A stretch of DNA of 49,548 bases, from positions 1-49,548 of IMG/VR virus record IMGVR_UViG_3300030117_007285, one strand, 5' to 3'. Position 1 is the first letter of the stretch. Each line of letters begins with the position of its first letter. The DNA is from a virus. Under the pieces are notes generated by a model, which worked only from the letters and a program-made list of their open reading frames with translations, ran no database searches and was not told the DNA's origin. The position numbers and the translations under genes are program-made. Shown in pieces: positions 29,655-37,350 of the stretch.

Positions 29655-30857
29655 ATGGCTACGATATATGTTAAAGCATCTGACTCCGGCGCCAGTGATA
29701 GTAATGCCGGTACAGACCCTTCTGCACCGAAAGCAACTATTCAATCTGCAGTCGACGCCGCAGATGACTCTTCCCCTGCTGTGGTCATAATACTGGATTC
29801 AAATACATATAACGAAGCACCACAATTGGGTCGAGATAGTGGATTTAATTTCCAAAGTATAACCATTAAAGGAGATACTGGTCAATTACCGGTAATGGAT
29901 GGTAATGGAACAGGCAATGTCGGCGCTTTTCGTAGTGGTGGTATTCGTGGCGGCGGCATATCCATAAATGTAATACAAAACATTAAATTTATAAGGTACG
30001 GTGGCACAAGCGGTGTATTGCGAGGAGATAACGGCGGCGATGGTGGTACTTATTTGGTTTCTGATTGCGAGTTTAACGCTAATACCACTAATATAATAGC
30101 AAAGACCTTCGGTGACGCCAGCAATCACACTGTTGTAAATAGATGTAAATTTACAGAAAACACTGCTAACATAGTCCAGCCAGCTGGTGATATGTTTTGT
30201 GATTTTATTAATTGTGTTTTTGGGATCCCAGCAGACACCGAGGGAATCAATTTTGGGAATGGACCGACCAACGGCACTGTTCAAAATTGTTCTTTTGTCG
30301 TAAATACAGATATAAATGGTCATTTCATTATTCAAGCTGGTACAATTGAAAACAATGTTATTCAAAATTTAGCGTCTAGCGGCGATCATCTAATTGGTAT
30401 CGAGGCGCATGGTTCAAGATCAAACAATGCTACATTTGGAAATTTTGCTACTGCTCAAACTGGTGGTACAAACGGAGGAAATAATTTAGAAGGACAAGAC
30501 CCTCTCTTTACCGATACTACTCTTAGCAATCCAGATCTTTCAGTGCCCACAAACTCACCACTTATAGGTGCTGGTAAAACAATCGCAGCTATAACTGCTG
30601 ATTTCATTGGTACTCCTAGAACTGTGCCTTATGACATTGGTGCTTTTCAATTTGTATATTGGATGGATACTGATAATCCAGAGGGTGATGAAACAAAGTT
30701 TGGACCTAATGGATTTGAAATAAGATCAACAAAAAGAAAACTTGCGAGTAGAGTGTTTCCAGCAGGAGAAGACAATAGACAGGCACCTTTTTTCACTACC
30801 ATCCAGGGACCTGTAAATATTAGGGGGAGAACAACACCCTACAAAGCAGAAACATAG
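29655..30857 (+). CDS. parallel beta-helix fibre or tailspike-like protein
   Basis: This 400-residue protein resembles right-handed parallel beta-helix proteins (pectate-lyase-like fold). The N-terminus, MATIYVKASDSGASDSNAGT followed by APKATIQSAVDAA, is the usual first turn of such helices. Repeating short strands with Asn and Gly turns follow (VQNCSFVV, IENNVIQNL), and the segment DFIGTPRTVPYDIGAFQF is the familiar closing motif of this class. No catalytic acid cluster is obvious, so enzymatic activity is unproven. The C-terminal 70 residues are charged and not helix-like (about 330-400). It may be a host-surface-binding fibre or spike. It follows the recombination gene after eight bases, with a GAGG ribosome binding site. 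Confidence 0.7.
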   Translation: MATIYVKASDSGASDSNAGTDPSAPKATIQSAVDAADDSSPAVVIILDSNTYNEAPQLGRDSGFNFQSITIKGDTGQLPVMDGNGTGNVGAFRSGGIRGGGISINVIQNIKFIRYGGTSGVLRGDNGGDGGTYLVSDCEFNANTTNIIAKTFGDASNHTVVNRCKFTENTANIVQPAGDMFCDFINCVFGIPADTEGINFGNGPTNGTVQNCSFVVNTDINGHFIIQAGTIENNVIQNLASSGDHLIGIEAHGSRSNNATFGNFATAQTGGTNGGNNLEGQDPLFTDTTLSNPDLSVPTNSPLIGAGKTIAAITADFIGTPRTVPYDIGAFQFVYWMDTDNPEGDETKFGPNGFEIRSTKRKLASRVFPAGEDNRQAPFFTTIQGPVNIRGRTTPYKAET

Positions 30858-30868
30858 GAGATGATAAA

Positions 30869-31069
30869 ATGGCAAGAGTAAAACCTTTTTTAGATAAATT
30901 TTTAGGAAGATTTCTTTCTAGAAAGCTCATGGTTTGGATGACCGCAACATGGTTTATGTTAGTAGGCGATGCGTTAACCTCATCTGATTGGGTAGCTGTG
31001 TCACTAGCTTATATTGGAATACAAGGCGTTGCTGATATTGCAGCAACATGGAAACACGGGAATCAATAA
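30869..31069 (+). CDS. small two-helix membrane protein, holin-like
   Basis: This 66-residue protein has a basic amphipathic N-terminus (PFLDKFLGRFLSRK) and two hydrophobic segments, residues about 20-37 (LMVWMTATWFMLVGDAL) and about 42-58 (VAVSLAYIGIQGVADIA), joined by a short polar turn (TSSD). Size, topology and placement just before two membrane or coiled-coil proteins suggest a small holin, which would open the inner membrane at lysis. No holin family signature can be confirmed by eye. A good ribosome binding site, AGGAGATG, precedes the start. Alternatives are a membrane anchor for a lysis-inhibition or superinfection-exclusion protein. No endolysin gene is visible in the window. Confidence 0.5.
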   Translation: MARVKPFLDKFLGRFLSRKLMVWMTATWFMLVGDALTSSDWVAVSLAYIGIQGVADIAATWKHGNQ

Positions 31070-31473
31070 TGTTAACTTTACTAGCAACAAAATCAGCGTT
31101 AAAGAAAGTGTGGGTCTGGTTAAAACATAATTGGTACGTACCAGCCGTAATCGTTTACACTATAGTTCTTTGGTTTTTATTTAGAGATAAGACAAAAGCC
31201 TTAGAGGTCTTGGAGGTTCGTTCAAAAAGTTACGAGGGTCAAATAAAAACAATAGAGGAAACACATAAAAAAGAAATAGAAGCAAGAGATCAAATATTAA
31301 AAAATTATGATAACGTTTTATCTCAACTAGAAAAAGACTATGAAGAAAAAAATATGAAGTTGGACAAAAAGAAAAAACAAGAGATAAAAAAGATAGTAAA
31401 AGAGTTTAATGATCGACCTGACGATCTTGCAAAAACTCTAGCAGAAAAATTTGGATTAGATTATGTGGAATAA
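31069..31473 (+). CDS. N-terminal membrane anchor plus coiled-coil protein, i-spanin-like
   Basis: A 134-residue protein results if translation starts at 31069, where TAATG couples it to the preceding gene; an in-frame ATG seven codons earlier (31048) would overlap that gene by 22 bases and seems less likely. One transmembrane helix lies near residues 20-38 (WYVPAVIVYTIVLWFLF), followed by a strongly charged coiled coil (KTKALEVLEVRSKSYEGQIK through KKKKQEIKKIVKEF) and a short C-terminal tail (KTLAEKFGLDYVE). This topology, a short cytoplasmic segment, one helix and a long periplasmic coiled coil, is that of Rz-type inner-membrane spanins. It overlaps the next gene by 11 bases. The spanin role is inferred from topology and context only. 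Confidence 0.5.
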   Translation: MLTLLATKSALKKVWVWLKHNWYVPAVIVYTIVLWFLFRDKTKALEVLEVRSKSYEGQIKTIEETHKKEIEARDQILKNYDNVLSQLEKDYEEKNMKLDKKKKQEIKKIVKEFNDRPDDLAKTLAEKFGLDYVE

Positions 31474-31924
31474 AATAATAGCATTGCTTGTTTGTTTTTG
31501 CCTTGTGTACACGCCAGTTTGTTTTGCAGAGGAACCGGCACTACCAAAAGGTAAAATAACCGGTCTTTCAAAAGGAGAGCATGCACCCTACACCGGTGTG
31601 TTGTTAGACAATATTGCTGCAGCAAGAGTTTTTTCAAATAAAAAATATTTTGAAGAGCAATGGCAGCTTAAGCTTCAGTATGAATTGGGAAAACAAAAAG
31701 CTAGACTGGATCTTACTATACAATCTCAAAAAGCTAGCCTAGATGCCTTACAAGAAAAGCACACCACTTTGATGAAGATAAAAGATGACGAGATAAAAAG
31801 ACTATCAGACTTGGCTACTGGGAAAGAAGATTATACAACTTGGTGGACAGTTGGTGGTGTGCTTGTTGGTATTGGCTTAACTATTGCTGTTGTTTATGCA
31901 GTTGATGCTGGAACAAATAGATAA
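31463..31924 (+). CDS. secreted coiled-coil protein with C-terminal membrane helix
   Basis: This 153-residue protein starts with a signal peptide (NKIIALLVCFCLVYTPVCFA, likely cleaved before EEPALPK), continues with a polar stretch and a coiled coil near residues 60-112 (LGKQKARLDLTIQSQKASLD), and ends with a transmembrane helix near residues 125-146 (WWTVGGVLVGIGLTIAVVYA). After export, the coiled coil would sit in the periplasm, tethered by its C-terminus. The cysteines near the signal peptide do not form a lipobox. It overlaps the previous gene by 11 bases. The pair could span the periplasm as unusual spanins, or be a membrane complex acting at infection or lysis. No family is recognised. 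No terminator is visible after it. Confidence 0.5.
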   Translation: MWNKIIALLVCFCLVYTPVCFAEEPALPKGKITGLSKGEHAPYTGVLLDNIAAARVFSNKKYFEEQWQLKLQYELGKQKARLDLTIQSQKASLDALQEKHTTLMKIKDDEIKRLSDLATGKEDYTTWWTVGGVLVGIGLTIAVVYAVDAGTNR

Positions 31925-31948
31925 TATCATTAAAAAATATTCACCTTA

Positions 31949-31957
31949 TGTTATAAT
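31949..31957 (+). promoter_or_regulatory. candidate extended -10 promoter (TGTTATAAT)
   Basis: TGTTATAAT is a perfect extended -10 element (TG-N-TATAAT) in the 42-base gap before 31967. There is no good -35, which extended -10 promoters often lack. A start about seven bases downstream would place the 5' end within a few bases of the ATG at 31967, implying a leaderless or nearly leaderless message. The match is seen; activity is inferred. AT-rich DNA produces TATAAT by chance, hence the low score. Confidence 0.35.
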
Positions 31958-31966
31958 GAGATACAA

Positions 31967-32347
31967 ATGAGCAAAAATTATGATAAGATCGCAAAGATAG
32001 AAAAAGCCATGTCCAAAAAGTTTGGACGTGAATCCATCGTAAACCCAAAATCAGGTTGGGATGATGAAAAAGAAAAACAATATCTAGAGGATTTAAAAGA
32101 ATTTTATTCCGAAGATTACAAAGAGGCTGCCGACAAAATAAATGAAGACGGCTTTTTAATCACTAGAAACCTAATTAATAAAGAAATAAATAGAGTTTGC
32201 CCAGTTTGCGAAACTTATTCTTTCTCTGGTAAAGATGATCTCTATATGAATAAATTTGAATGTTGTCAAAATTGTTACATTCAATGGGTTGAAGATAGAG
32301 AAGAAAGATGGCTAGAAGGCTGGCGACCTGATAAGGAGCAAAATTAA
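31967..32347 (+). CDS. zinc-ribbon protein upstream of terminase
   Basis: This 126-residue protein is acidic and helical in its N-terminal 60 residues, followed by a zinc-ribbon-like set, Cys78-x-x-Cys81 and Cys99/100 to Cys103 (VCPVCETYSF and ECCQNCYIQW), and then a Trp- and Arg-rich end (WVEDREERWLEGWR). The four-cysteine knuckle suggests metal binding and perhaps nucleic-acid or protein contact. No family is recognised. It lacks a good Shine-Dalgarno sequence (GAGATACAA before the ATG). It is two genes before the large terminase, a spot where packaging accessory proteins are often found. Its stop overlaps the next start by one base (TAATG). Confidence 0.6.
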   Translation: MSKNYDKIAKIEKAMSKKFGRESIVNPKSGWDDEKEKQYLEDLKEFYSEDYKEAADKINEDGFLITRNLINKEINRVCPVCETYSFSGKDDLYMNKFECCQNCYIQWVEDREERWLEGWRPDKEQN

Positions 32348-32895
32348 TGGCTACAGTTTATGATATTGTAAAGGGAATTAACCAAGCGGCAGCGAATGCT
32401 TATGACGGCGCACAAGACGCCCGATTCAGAACAGATGGTAAAGATGACCCTATTGGTCTTAAAAGAGAAGAGGGGTGTCCTCTTACCGATTCGAGGGTTA
32501 TGGATGGGTTTAAAGTTCGAATAGCTGGGCCGATTTTAATTGTTTCCTATCAATCAGAAATGCCGATAAAATCTTTTCACAATACAAAATTAGGTGATGA
32601 GATGGAAGCAGTGTTTAGAGATATTGTCAAGTATCTTAAAAGAGAATATCAAAATATAAATAACGAAGCACTTTCGCTTACTCCAGTTGGTCCTTGTGAT
32701 ATATTATTGCAAAATCTTTCGAAAGTTAGAACTTTTGTGACATGTCATAAAAATTATAAAATTGGTAATATGAAAGATACTACACCAGTTGGTGAAGCAT
32801 CAGGAGATCGCCTGGAAGACAATTTTAAAAAGTTTCTTGAGCAATCGGCCGGAGGTAAGCCACCTTCGAACGTAACAAGACCAAAAAATGATTAA
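32347..32895 (+). CDS. conserved phage protein immediately upstream of the large terminase
   Basis: This 182-residue protein starts VYDIVKGINQAAANAYDGAQ and contains REEGCPLTDSRVMDGFKVRI and a beta-strand GPILIVSYQSEMPIK, a pattern I associate with a conserved phage protein next to packaging genes, though I cannot name its family. It is mixed alpha/beta. The C-terminus (from about residue 155) is charged and probably disordered. It is coupled to neighbours by TAATG at both ends. T4 places the small terminase gp16 just before gp17; this gene is in that position but is not the long coiled-coil, DNA-binding type expected, so I do not call it gp16. A role in packaging or head assembly is inferred from context. 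Confidence 0.6.
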   Translation: MATVYDIVKGINQAAANAYDGAQDARFRTDGKDDPIGLKREEGCPLTDSRVMDGFKVRIAGPILIVSYQSEMPIKSFHNTKLGDEMEAVFRDIVKYLKREYQNINNEALSLTPVGPCDILLQNLSKVRTFVTCHKNYKIGNMKDTTPVGEASGDRLEDNFKKFLEQSAGGKPPSNVTRPKND

Positions 32896-34472
32896 TGGCC
32901 TACAAACTAACAAAAGACAAGATAGTAAAAGAAGTTGTAAAATCAGGCAAGAAGCCTGTTTATTTTATTAATACTTATTGTAAAATACCTCACCCGGGCA
33001 AAGGCCTTATACCATTTAAAACCTATGATTTTCAAGCAGAATTGGTAGATAATTTAGCGTTACATCGTTTTATTGTTGTTTTAAAAGCAAGACAACTGGG
33101 TATATCTACTATTACGGCTGCTTACGTGGCTTGGTTAGTGCTCTTTCATCGTGATAAAAATGTTCTAATCGTCGCAACTAAACTGGCAACTGCAGCAAAT
33201 TTAGTAAAAAAAGTAAAAACTATTTTAAAAAATTTACCACCGTGGCTGAAGATAGCAGATTTTAGTGTAGATAACAAAAACAGCATAGAGTTGACAAATG
33301 GTAGTCAAGTAAAGGCGTCATCAACTTCTGGTGATGCTGGTCGTTCTGAGGCATTATCTTTACTTGTAATTGATGAGGCAGCGCATATTGATGGGCTTGA
33401 TGAACTTTGGACTGGTCTATACCCTACAATTTCAACTGGTGGACGATGTATTGCCATATCAACACCAAATGGTGTAGGTGATTGGTTTCACGAGACGTTT
33501 GTAGGCGCTGAGAGCGGAGAAAATGATTTTCTACCAGTAAACTTACCATGGGCCGTTCATCCTGATAGAGATGATGAGTGGTTTAAAATAGAAACTAAAA
33601 ACATGTCTCGTCGCCAAATAGCACAAGAGTATGAATGTAATTTCAATACATCAGGCGATACTGTTATTCACGGAGACGACATCCTAAGAATAAAAGAGGG
33701 ATTGGCAGAACCAAGATATAGAGTCGGTTTCGATAGAAATACTTGGATATGGGAAGAGGCACAAGATGATCATGGTTATCTTCTAGTCGCAGACGTTGCA
33801 AGAGGCGATGGTGCAGATTCAAGTACATTCCACGTTTTCAAGCTTCAAACCATGGAGATAGTCGCAGAATATAAAGGTAAACCGACTTCAGATCTTTTTT
33901 CTGAAATTCTTTTTACAACAGGCAATGAATATAAAGAAGCGATGATTGTTGTAGAAAATAACAATGTTGGCTTTCATGTTTTAGAAAAATTATTAGAGAG
34001 GGGTTATGAAAATGTTTATCATAGTAAAAAAGGTTCTCATGAATATGTGGAACAATATGCTGCTTTGGGCGATTCATCTGTTATCCCTGGTTTCACTACA
34101 TCGCTCAAGACAAGACCTTTAATAATAGCAAAGTTTGAAGAGTTTATAAGAAACAAAGTTTTAACTATTTATTCTAAACGTTTAGCAAACGAATTAGATA
34201 CTTTCATTTGGAAAAATGGAAGACCACAGGCGCAGCGGGGATACAATGACGATTTAGTCATGGCGGCTGCGATAGGTTGTTGGGTTAGAGATACTGCTAT
34301 TGTAGAGAATCAAAAAGATGTAGAATATAAAAAAGCTTTCTTGAACAGCATTATATTTACTAGTACAACACTAAATACAAACACGCCAGAGCAAAGAAAA
34401 AGAAGCATTAATGAGATGGCAATAGATGAAAAAAACAATTTAAAAGATCACATATGGGTTTTAAAAGGATAA
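32895..34472 (+). CDS. 17: gp17-like terminase large subunit
   Basis: This 525-residue protein is the ATP-driven DNA-packaging motor and headful nuclease. The ATPase P-loop reads KARQLGIST at residues 64-72 (the lysine precedes the glycine as in many terminases, so the lack of GKS is not a defect), and Walker B is LLVIDEAAH with Asp160 and Glu161. An STPNG motif follows near residue 190. The nuclease (RNase H-like) half shows Asp300 in VADVARGDG, the strand MIVVENNNVGFHVLE, and Asp452-Asp453 in YNDDLVMAAA. T4 gp17 is 610 residues, so this is a compact version. It lies directly before the portal gene with three bases between, the classic packaging pair. The start overlaps the preceding stop (TAATG). 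Confidence 0.95.
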   Translation: MAYKLTKDKIVKEVVKSGKKPVYFINTYCKIPHPGKGLIPFKTYDFQAELVDNLALHRFIVVLKARQLGISTITAAYVAWLVLFHRDKNVLIVATKLATAANLVKKVKTILKNLPPWLKIADFSVDNKNSIELTNGSQVKASSTSGDAGRSEALSLLVIDEAAHIDGLDELWTGLYPTISTGGRCIAISTPNGVGDWFHETFVGAESGENDFLPVNLPWAVHPDRDDEWFKIETKNMSRRQIAQEYECNFNTSGDTVIHGDDILRIKEGLAEPRYRVGFDRNTWIWEEAQDDHGYLLVADVARGDGADSSTFHVFKLQTMEIVAEYKGKPTSDLFSEILFTTGNEYKEAMIVVENNNVGFHVLEKLLERGYENVYHSKKGSHEYVEQYAALGDSSVIPGFTTSLKTRPLIIAKFEEFIRNKVLTIYSKRLANELDTFIWKNGRPQAQRGYNDDLVMAAAIGCWVRDTAIVENQKDVEYKKAFLNSIIFTSTTLNTNTPEQRKRSINEMAIDEKNNLKDHIWVLKG

Positions 34473-34475
34473 AAA

Positions 34476-36527
34476 ATGGCTGATAATAATAGTAAAAACA
34501 CAAAGAATGCCGATTCAGTTTTATTTAAAAGACTGACAAAATTGTTTTCAGGCCCAATTATTAATTATCGTTCGCAAAATACTAGGCAGCTGCGCAGAAG
34601 AAAATTAGAAAAATATGCTACAACCTTTAATGATGTCGCCGGCCAAAAATTTGAGCGTCTAGATTACAATCCTTTTAATTCACTTTCATCTTATACTATG
34701 GGCGCCCAGAGTCGTGTACAAAGATACAATGATTTTGAACAAATGGAATACACACCAGAGATAGCATCAGCACTAGATATCTATGCTGATGAGATGACAA
34801 CGTTTAATAGTTTTCATAAAATGCTTTTAATTAAATCCTCCAATGAAGAAATAAAAGGCATATTAGAAGTGCTTTTTGAGCAAATTTTAAATATAAATTA
34901 TAATTTATTTGGTTGGTCTAGAACAATGTGTAAGTATGGAGATTTTTATTTATACTTAGATATTGATGACAAACTAGGTGTAAAGCAAGTTATCGGCCTA
35001 CCCTCAAAAGAAGTGCAGCGATTAGAGGGGGAAGACAAACAAAATCCAAATTATGTTCAATATCAATGGAACAGCGCTGGTTTAACTTTTGAAAACTGGC
35101 AGATTGCACATTTCCGTATTCTAGGAAACGATAAGTTTGCTCCATATGGAACTTCTGTACTCGACCCTGTGAGAAGAATTTGGAGACAACTTACACTTAT
35201 CGAAGATGCGATGATGGCTTACCGTATTGTTCGCTCACCAGAAAGAAAAGTTTTTTATGTTGATGTTGGGAACATACCACCACAAGATGTAGAGCAGTTT
35301 ATGCAACGATTTATCACTTCGATGAAAAGAAACCAAGTTGTAGATCCATCAACAGGGAAAGTTGATCTTCGCTATAATCCAATGTCTGTTGAAGAGGATT
35401 ATTATATTCCAGTTCGTGGTGGAACAAGCCAAACTAAAATTGATACAATTCAAGGCGGTAAAAATGCTGATGCAATAGAAGACGTGAAATATCTTAGAGA
35501 CAAAATGTTTTCTGGTCTAAAAATCCCTCAAGCTTACTTAACCTCTGGGGAAGGACAAGTAGAAGATAAAGGCACATTGGCGCAGAAAGATATTCGTTTT
35601 GCTAGAACTATTGGTCGTCTACAAAGGTGTGTTCTCGCAGAGTTGGAAAAAGTTGCTATGATCCATCTTTATGTGCTTGGGTTTAGAGGTAAAGATTTAT
35701 TATCATTTAAATTAAAACTGAACAACCCATCAAAAATTGCCGAGCTTCAAGAACTTGAATATTGGAAAGCTAGATTTGAAGCAGCAAAACAGGCGCCTGA
35801 TGGATTCTTTAGCAAACGATGGTTGGCAACAGAACTACTTGATATATCTGAGGAAGAATACTTACGAAACCAAAGAGAGCTTTTCTACGATAAACAAGTG
35901 TCTCTTGAACTAGAGTATGTCGGACAAGAAGCACAAGGTGGAGCAGCTGGCGGTGATGCCGCCGGCGGACTTGGTGGTGACTTAGGTGGTGACTTAGGTG
36001 GTGGAGATCTAGGAGCTGCCGCCGGCGAATTCGCTGCTGGAGAAGATATTGCCAAGCCTGAAGCCGGCGGCGAAGCTGCAGCCGCCACCCCAGAAGCTGG
36101 GGGTGACACTGCTCTATTAGCCACTCCAGGTGGAGACACTGGTGGAGAAGCTCCACCCCCAGCGGCCCCGCCGCCTGGAAAAAGAGATGATGATAAGAGT
36201 ATAAAATATGTAAACACAAAGACCGGTGAAACCACTACTACAAAGTCAAAAGACTGGTATATGCCAAAAAAAGTTGACAGAAGAGGCGCCGGCGCAAGAT
36301 CACGACACATAAAATCACTTGGATCACGCCCAGAGGCCGCTAGCATGACAAAGCGATATGTTAATGGTTTATCTCCCAATGCAAAAGAGATACTTGGGTT
36401 GTCTGCTTTAAGTAAAGGAATTTTTGAGAATCAAAACACTAATTATGATGAAGAGGAAAAGAAGCTTTTTGAAACAAAAGAAAGTGTAAAAAAACTCTTT
36501 GAAGATTTGGAGTTGCTAGATGAGTAA
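34476..36527 (+). CDS. 20: gp20-like portal protein with Gly/Ala-rich C-terminal insert
   Basis: This 683-residue portal is longer than T4 gp20 (524). Conserved portal segments include EYTPEIASALDIYADEMTTF near residue 90, NWQIAHFRILG, YGTSVLDPVRRIWRQL near residue 228, RSPERKVFYVDVGNIPPQDV, and VEDKGTLAQKDIRFARTIGR near 365. It forms the dodecameric DNA gate at the capsid vertex and nucleates head assembly and motor docking. Residues about 486-566 are a low-complexity insert rich in Gly, Ala, Asp and Pro, after which a charged tail ends the protein (YDEEEKKLFETKESVKKLFE). The gene overlaps the next by eight bases. Long reading frames on the opposite strand here are shadows of the low-complexity segment. 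Confidence 0.93.
   Translation: MADNNSKNTKNADSVLFKRLTKLFSGPIINYRSQNTRQLRRRKLEKYATTFNDVAGQKFERLDYNPFNSLSSYTMGAQSRVQRYNDFEQMEYTPEIASALDIYADEMTTFNSFHKMLLIKSSNEEIKGILEVLFEQILNINYNLFGWSRTMCKYGDFYLYLDIDDKLGVKQVIGLPSKEVQRLEGEDKQNPNYVQYQWNSAGLTFENWQIAHFRILGNDKFAPYGTSVLDPVRRIWRQLTLIEDAMMAYRIVRSPERKVFYVDVGNIPPQDVEQFMQRFITSMKRNQVVDPSTGKVDLRYNPMSVEEDYYIPVRGGTSQTKIDTIQGGKNADAIEDVKYLRDKMFSGLKIPQAYLTSGEGQVEDKGTLAQKDIRFARTIGRLQRCVLAELEKVAMIHLYVLGFRGKDLLSFKLKLNNPSKIAELQELEYWKARFEAAKQAPDGFFSKRWLATELLDISEEEYLRNQRELFYDKQVSLELEYVGQEAQGGAAGGDAAGGLGGDLGGDLGGGDLGAAAGEFAAGEDIAKPEAGGEAAAATPEAGGDTALLATPGGDTGGEAPPPAAPPPGKRDDDKSIKYVNTKTGETTTTKSKDWYMPKKVDRRGAGARSRHIKSLGSRPEAASMTKRYVNGLSPNAKEILGLSALSKGIFENQNTNYDEEEKKLFETKESVKKLFEDLELLDE
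35973..36008 (+). repeat. tandem 12-base repeat in portal low-complexity region
   Basis: GGTGGTGACTTA occurs twice in tandem (35973-35984 and 35985-35996) and a partial third copy (GGTGGTGGAGAT) follows. It encodes a short Gly-Gly-Asp-Leu repeat inside the Gly/Ala-rich insert. In-frame multiples of three allow length changes without frameshift, so this may be a slippage-prone length-variable spot. Confidence 0.75.
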
Positions 36528-37350
36528 GCACAATAAAAAAAGAAACACCGCTTTTATTTATGAAGCATTGGTAAGAGAAGTTGTAAAACAATCAATTGCC
36601 AAAAACACACGAAAGAGAAATCTAGCTATATCTTTACTTAAAGAATATTTTAATAAAAACACACTTTTATACAAAGATCTACAGCTTTACAAAAGTATAT
36701 TAGAAACTAGACAAGTAAAAGAAAAAATCGCTTTTAAAATTTTAGTGGAGGCGAAAACTGTAAAAAGCAATCTAGATAAAAAAACGCTGTTTACAGAACA
36801 AAGTAAAATAATTAAAAAAATAAATAAAGATTTGTCACCGGATGTTTTCATGAATTATATTCCAACTTATAAGTACTTGGCTAGTATTGGTATGTTTTTT
36901 GGAGACAATTTAAATCCAAAACAAAAAGTTCTCTTAGAAGAGAAAATTTTAGAATATATGACTTTTACTGAAAGTAAAGATAATTTCGAGGAAGATAAGA
37001 AGGTAGACAATTTAGTGGTTAAATCTTTCGTTAAAAGATTTAACGATTCTTATAGCAAAAGTCTTTTAAGTGAGCAAAAAGAATTAATCAATCATTTTAT
37101 AAATTCGGCAGATCCTGAGAGGAAAGTAGAATTTAAACTTTATGTTGATAGAGAAATAGAAAGATTAAAAAGCACATTAACAGAAAATAGCTTGTCTGAT
37201 GAAATAAAGAAGGACACAAATATTGAAGCTAAACTCAATAAAGTGCTTGAATTTTTAAAAACAACCAACCAGAAAAAAATAAATGAGTCTTTTATATTAA
37301 AAATTGCTCAAATCCAACAATTGGTAAAAGAGATACAAACAAATGATTAA
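36520..37350 (+). CDS. basic helical protein between portal and protease
   Basis: This 276-residue protein is Lys-rich and predicted almost wholly helical (for example NTAFIYEALVREVVKQSIAK, YKDLQLYKSILETRQVKEKI, SEQKELINHFINSADPERKV). No enzyme motif, signal peptide or membrane segment is visible. T4 places the head-core proteins gp67 and gp68 between portal and protease; this gene occupies a similar slot, but the sequence does not let me equate them. A prohead core or packaging accessory role is therefore only positional. The ATG lies inside the end of the portal gene (eight-base overlap), and its own end overlaps the next gene by eight bases, suggesting coupled translation. Confidence 0.55.
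   Translation: MSKHNKKRNTAFIYEALVREVVKQSIAKNTRKRNLAISLLKEYFNKNTLLYKDLQLYKSILETRQVKEKIAFKILVEAKTVKSNLDKKTLFTEQSKIIKKINKDLSPDVFMNYIPTYKYLASIGMFFGDNLNPKQKVLLEEKILEYMTFTESKDNFEEDKKVDNLVVKSFVKRFNDSYSKSLLSEQKELINHFINSADPERKVEFKLYVDREIERLKSTLTENSLSDEIKKDTNIEAKLNKVLEFLKTTNQKKINESFILKIAQIQQLVKEIQTND

Noticed and set aside
29886-30365. Reverse-strand reading frame of 159 codons within the beta-helix gene.
   Set aside because: The forward frame has clear beta-helix motifs; the reverse product shows no family pattern and the window has no other reverse gene.
31048-31068. Earlier ATG for the coiled-coil gene.
   Set aside because: It overlaps the previous gene by 22 bases; the ATG at 31069 gives the usual TAATG coupling.
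31463-31540. A lipoprotein signal at the start of the secreted coiled-coil protein.
   Set aside because: Neither cysteine has a Gly, Ala or Ser before it; a standard signal-peptidase site (CFA before EEP) fits better.
33084-33110. Apparent loss of the Walker A lysine in the terminase (GIST instead of GKST).
   Set aside because: Many large terminases carry the lysine earlier in the loop (K-x-R-Q-x-G), as here, so it is not a defect.
35809-36379. Two long reverse-strand reading frames (136 and 164 codons) across the portal C-terminus.
   Set aside because: They mirror the Gly/Ala/Pro low-complexity sequence of the portal gene and give Pro/Leu/His- or Pro/Ser-rich nonsense.
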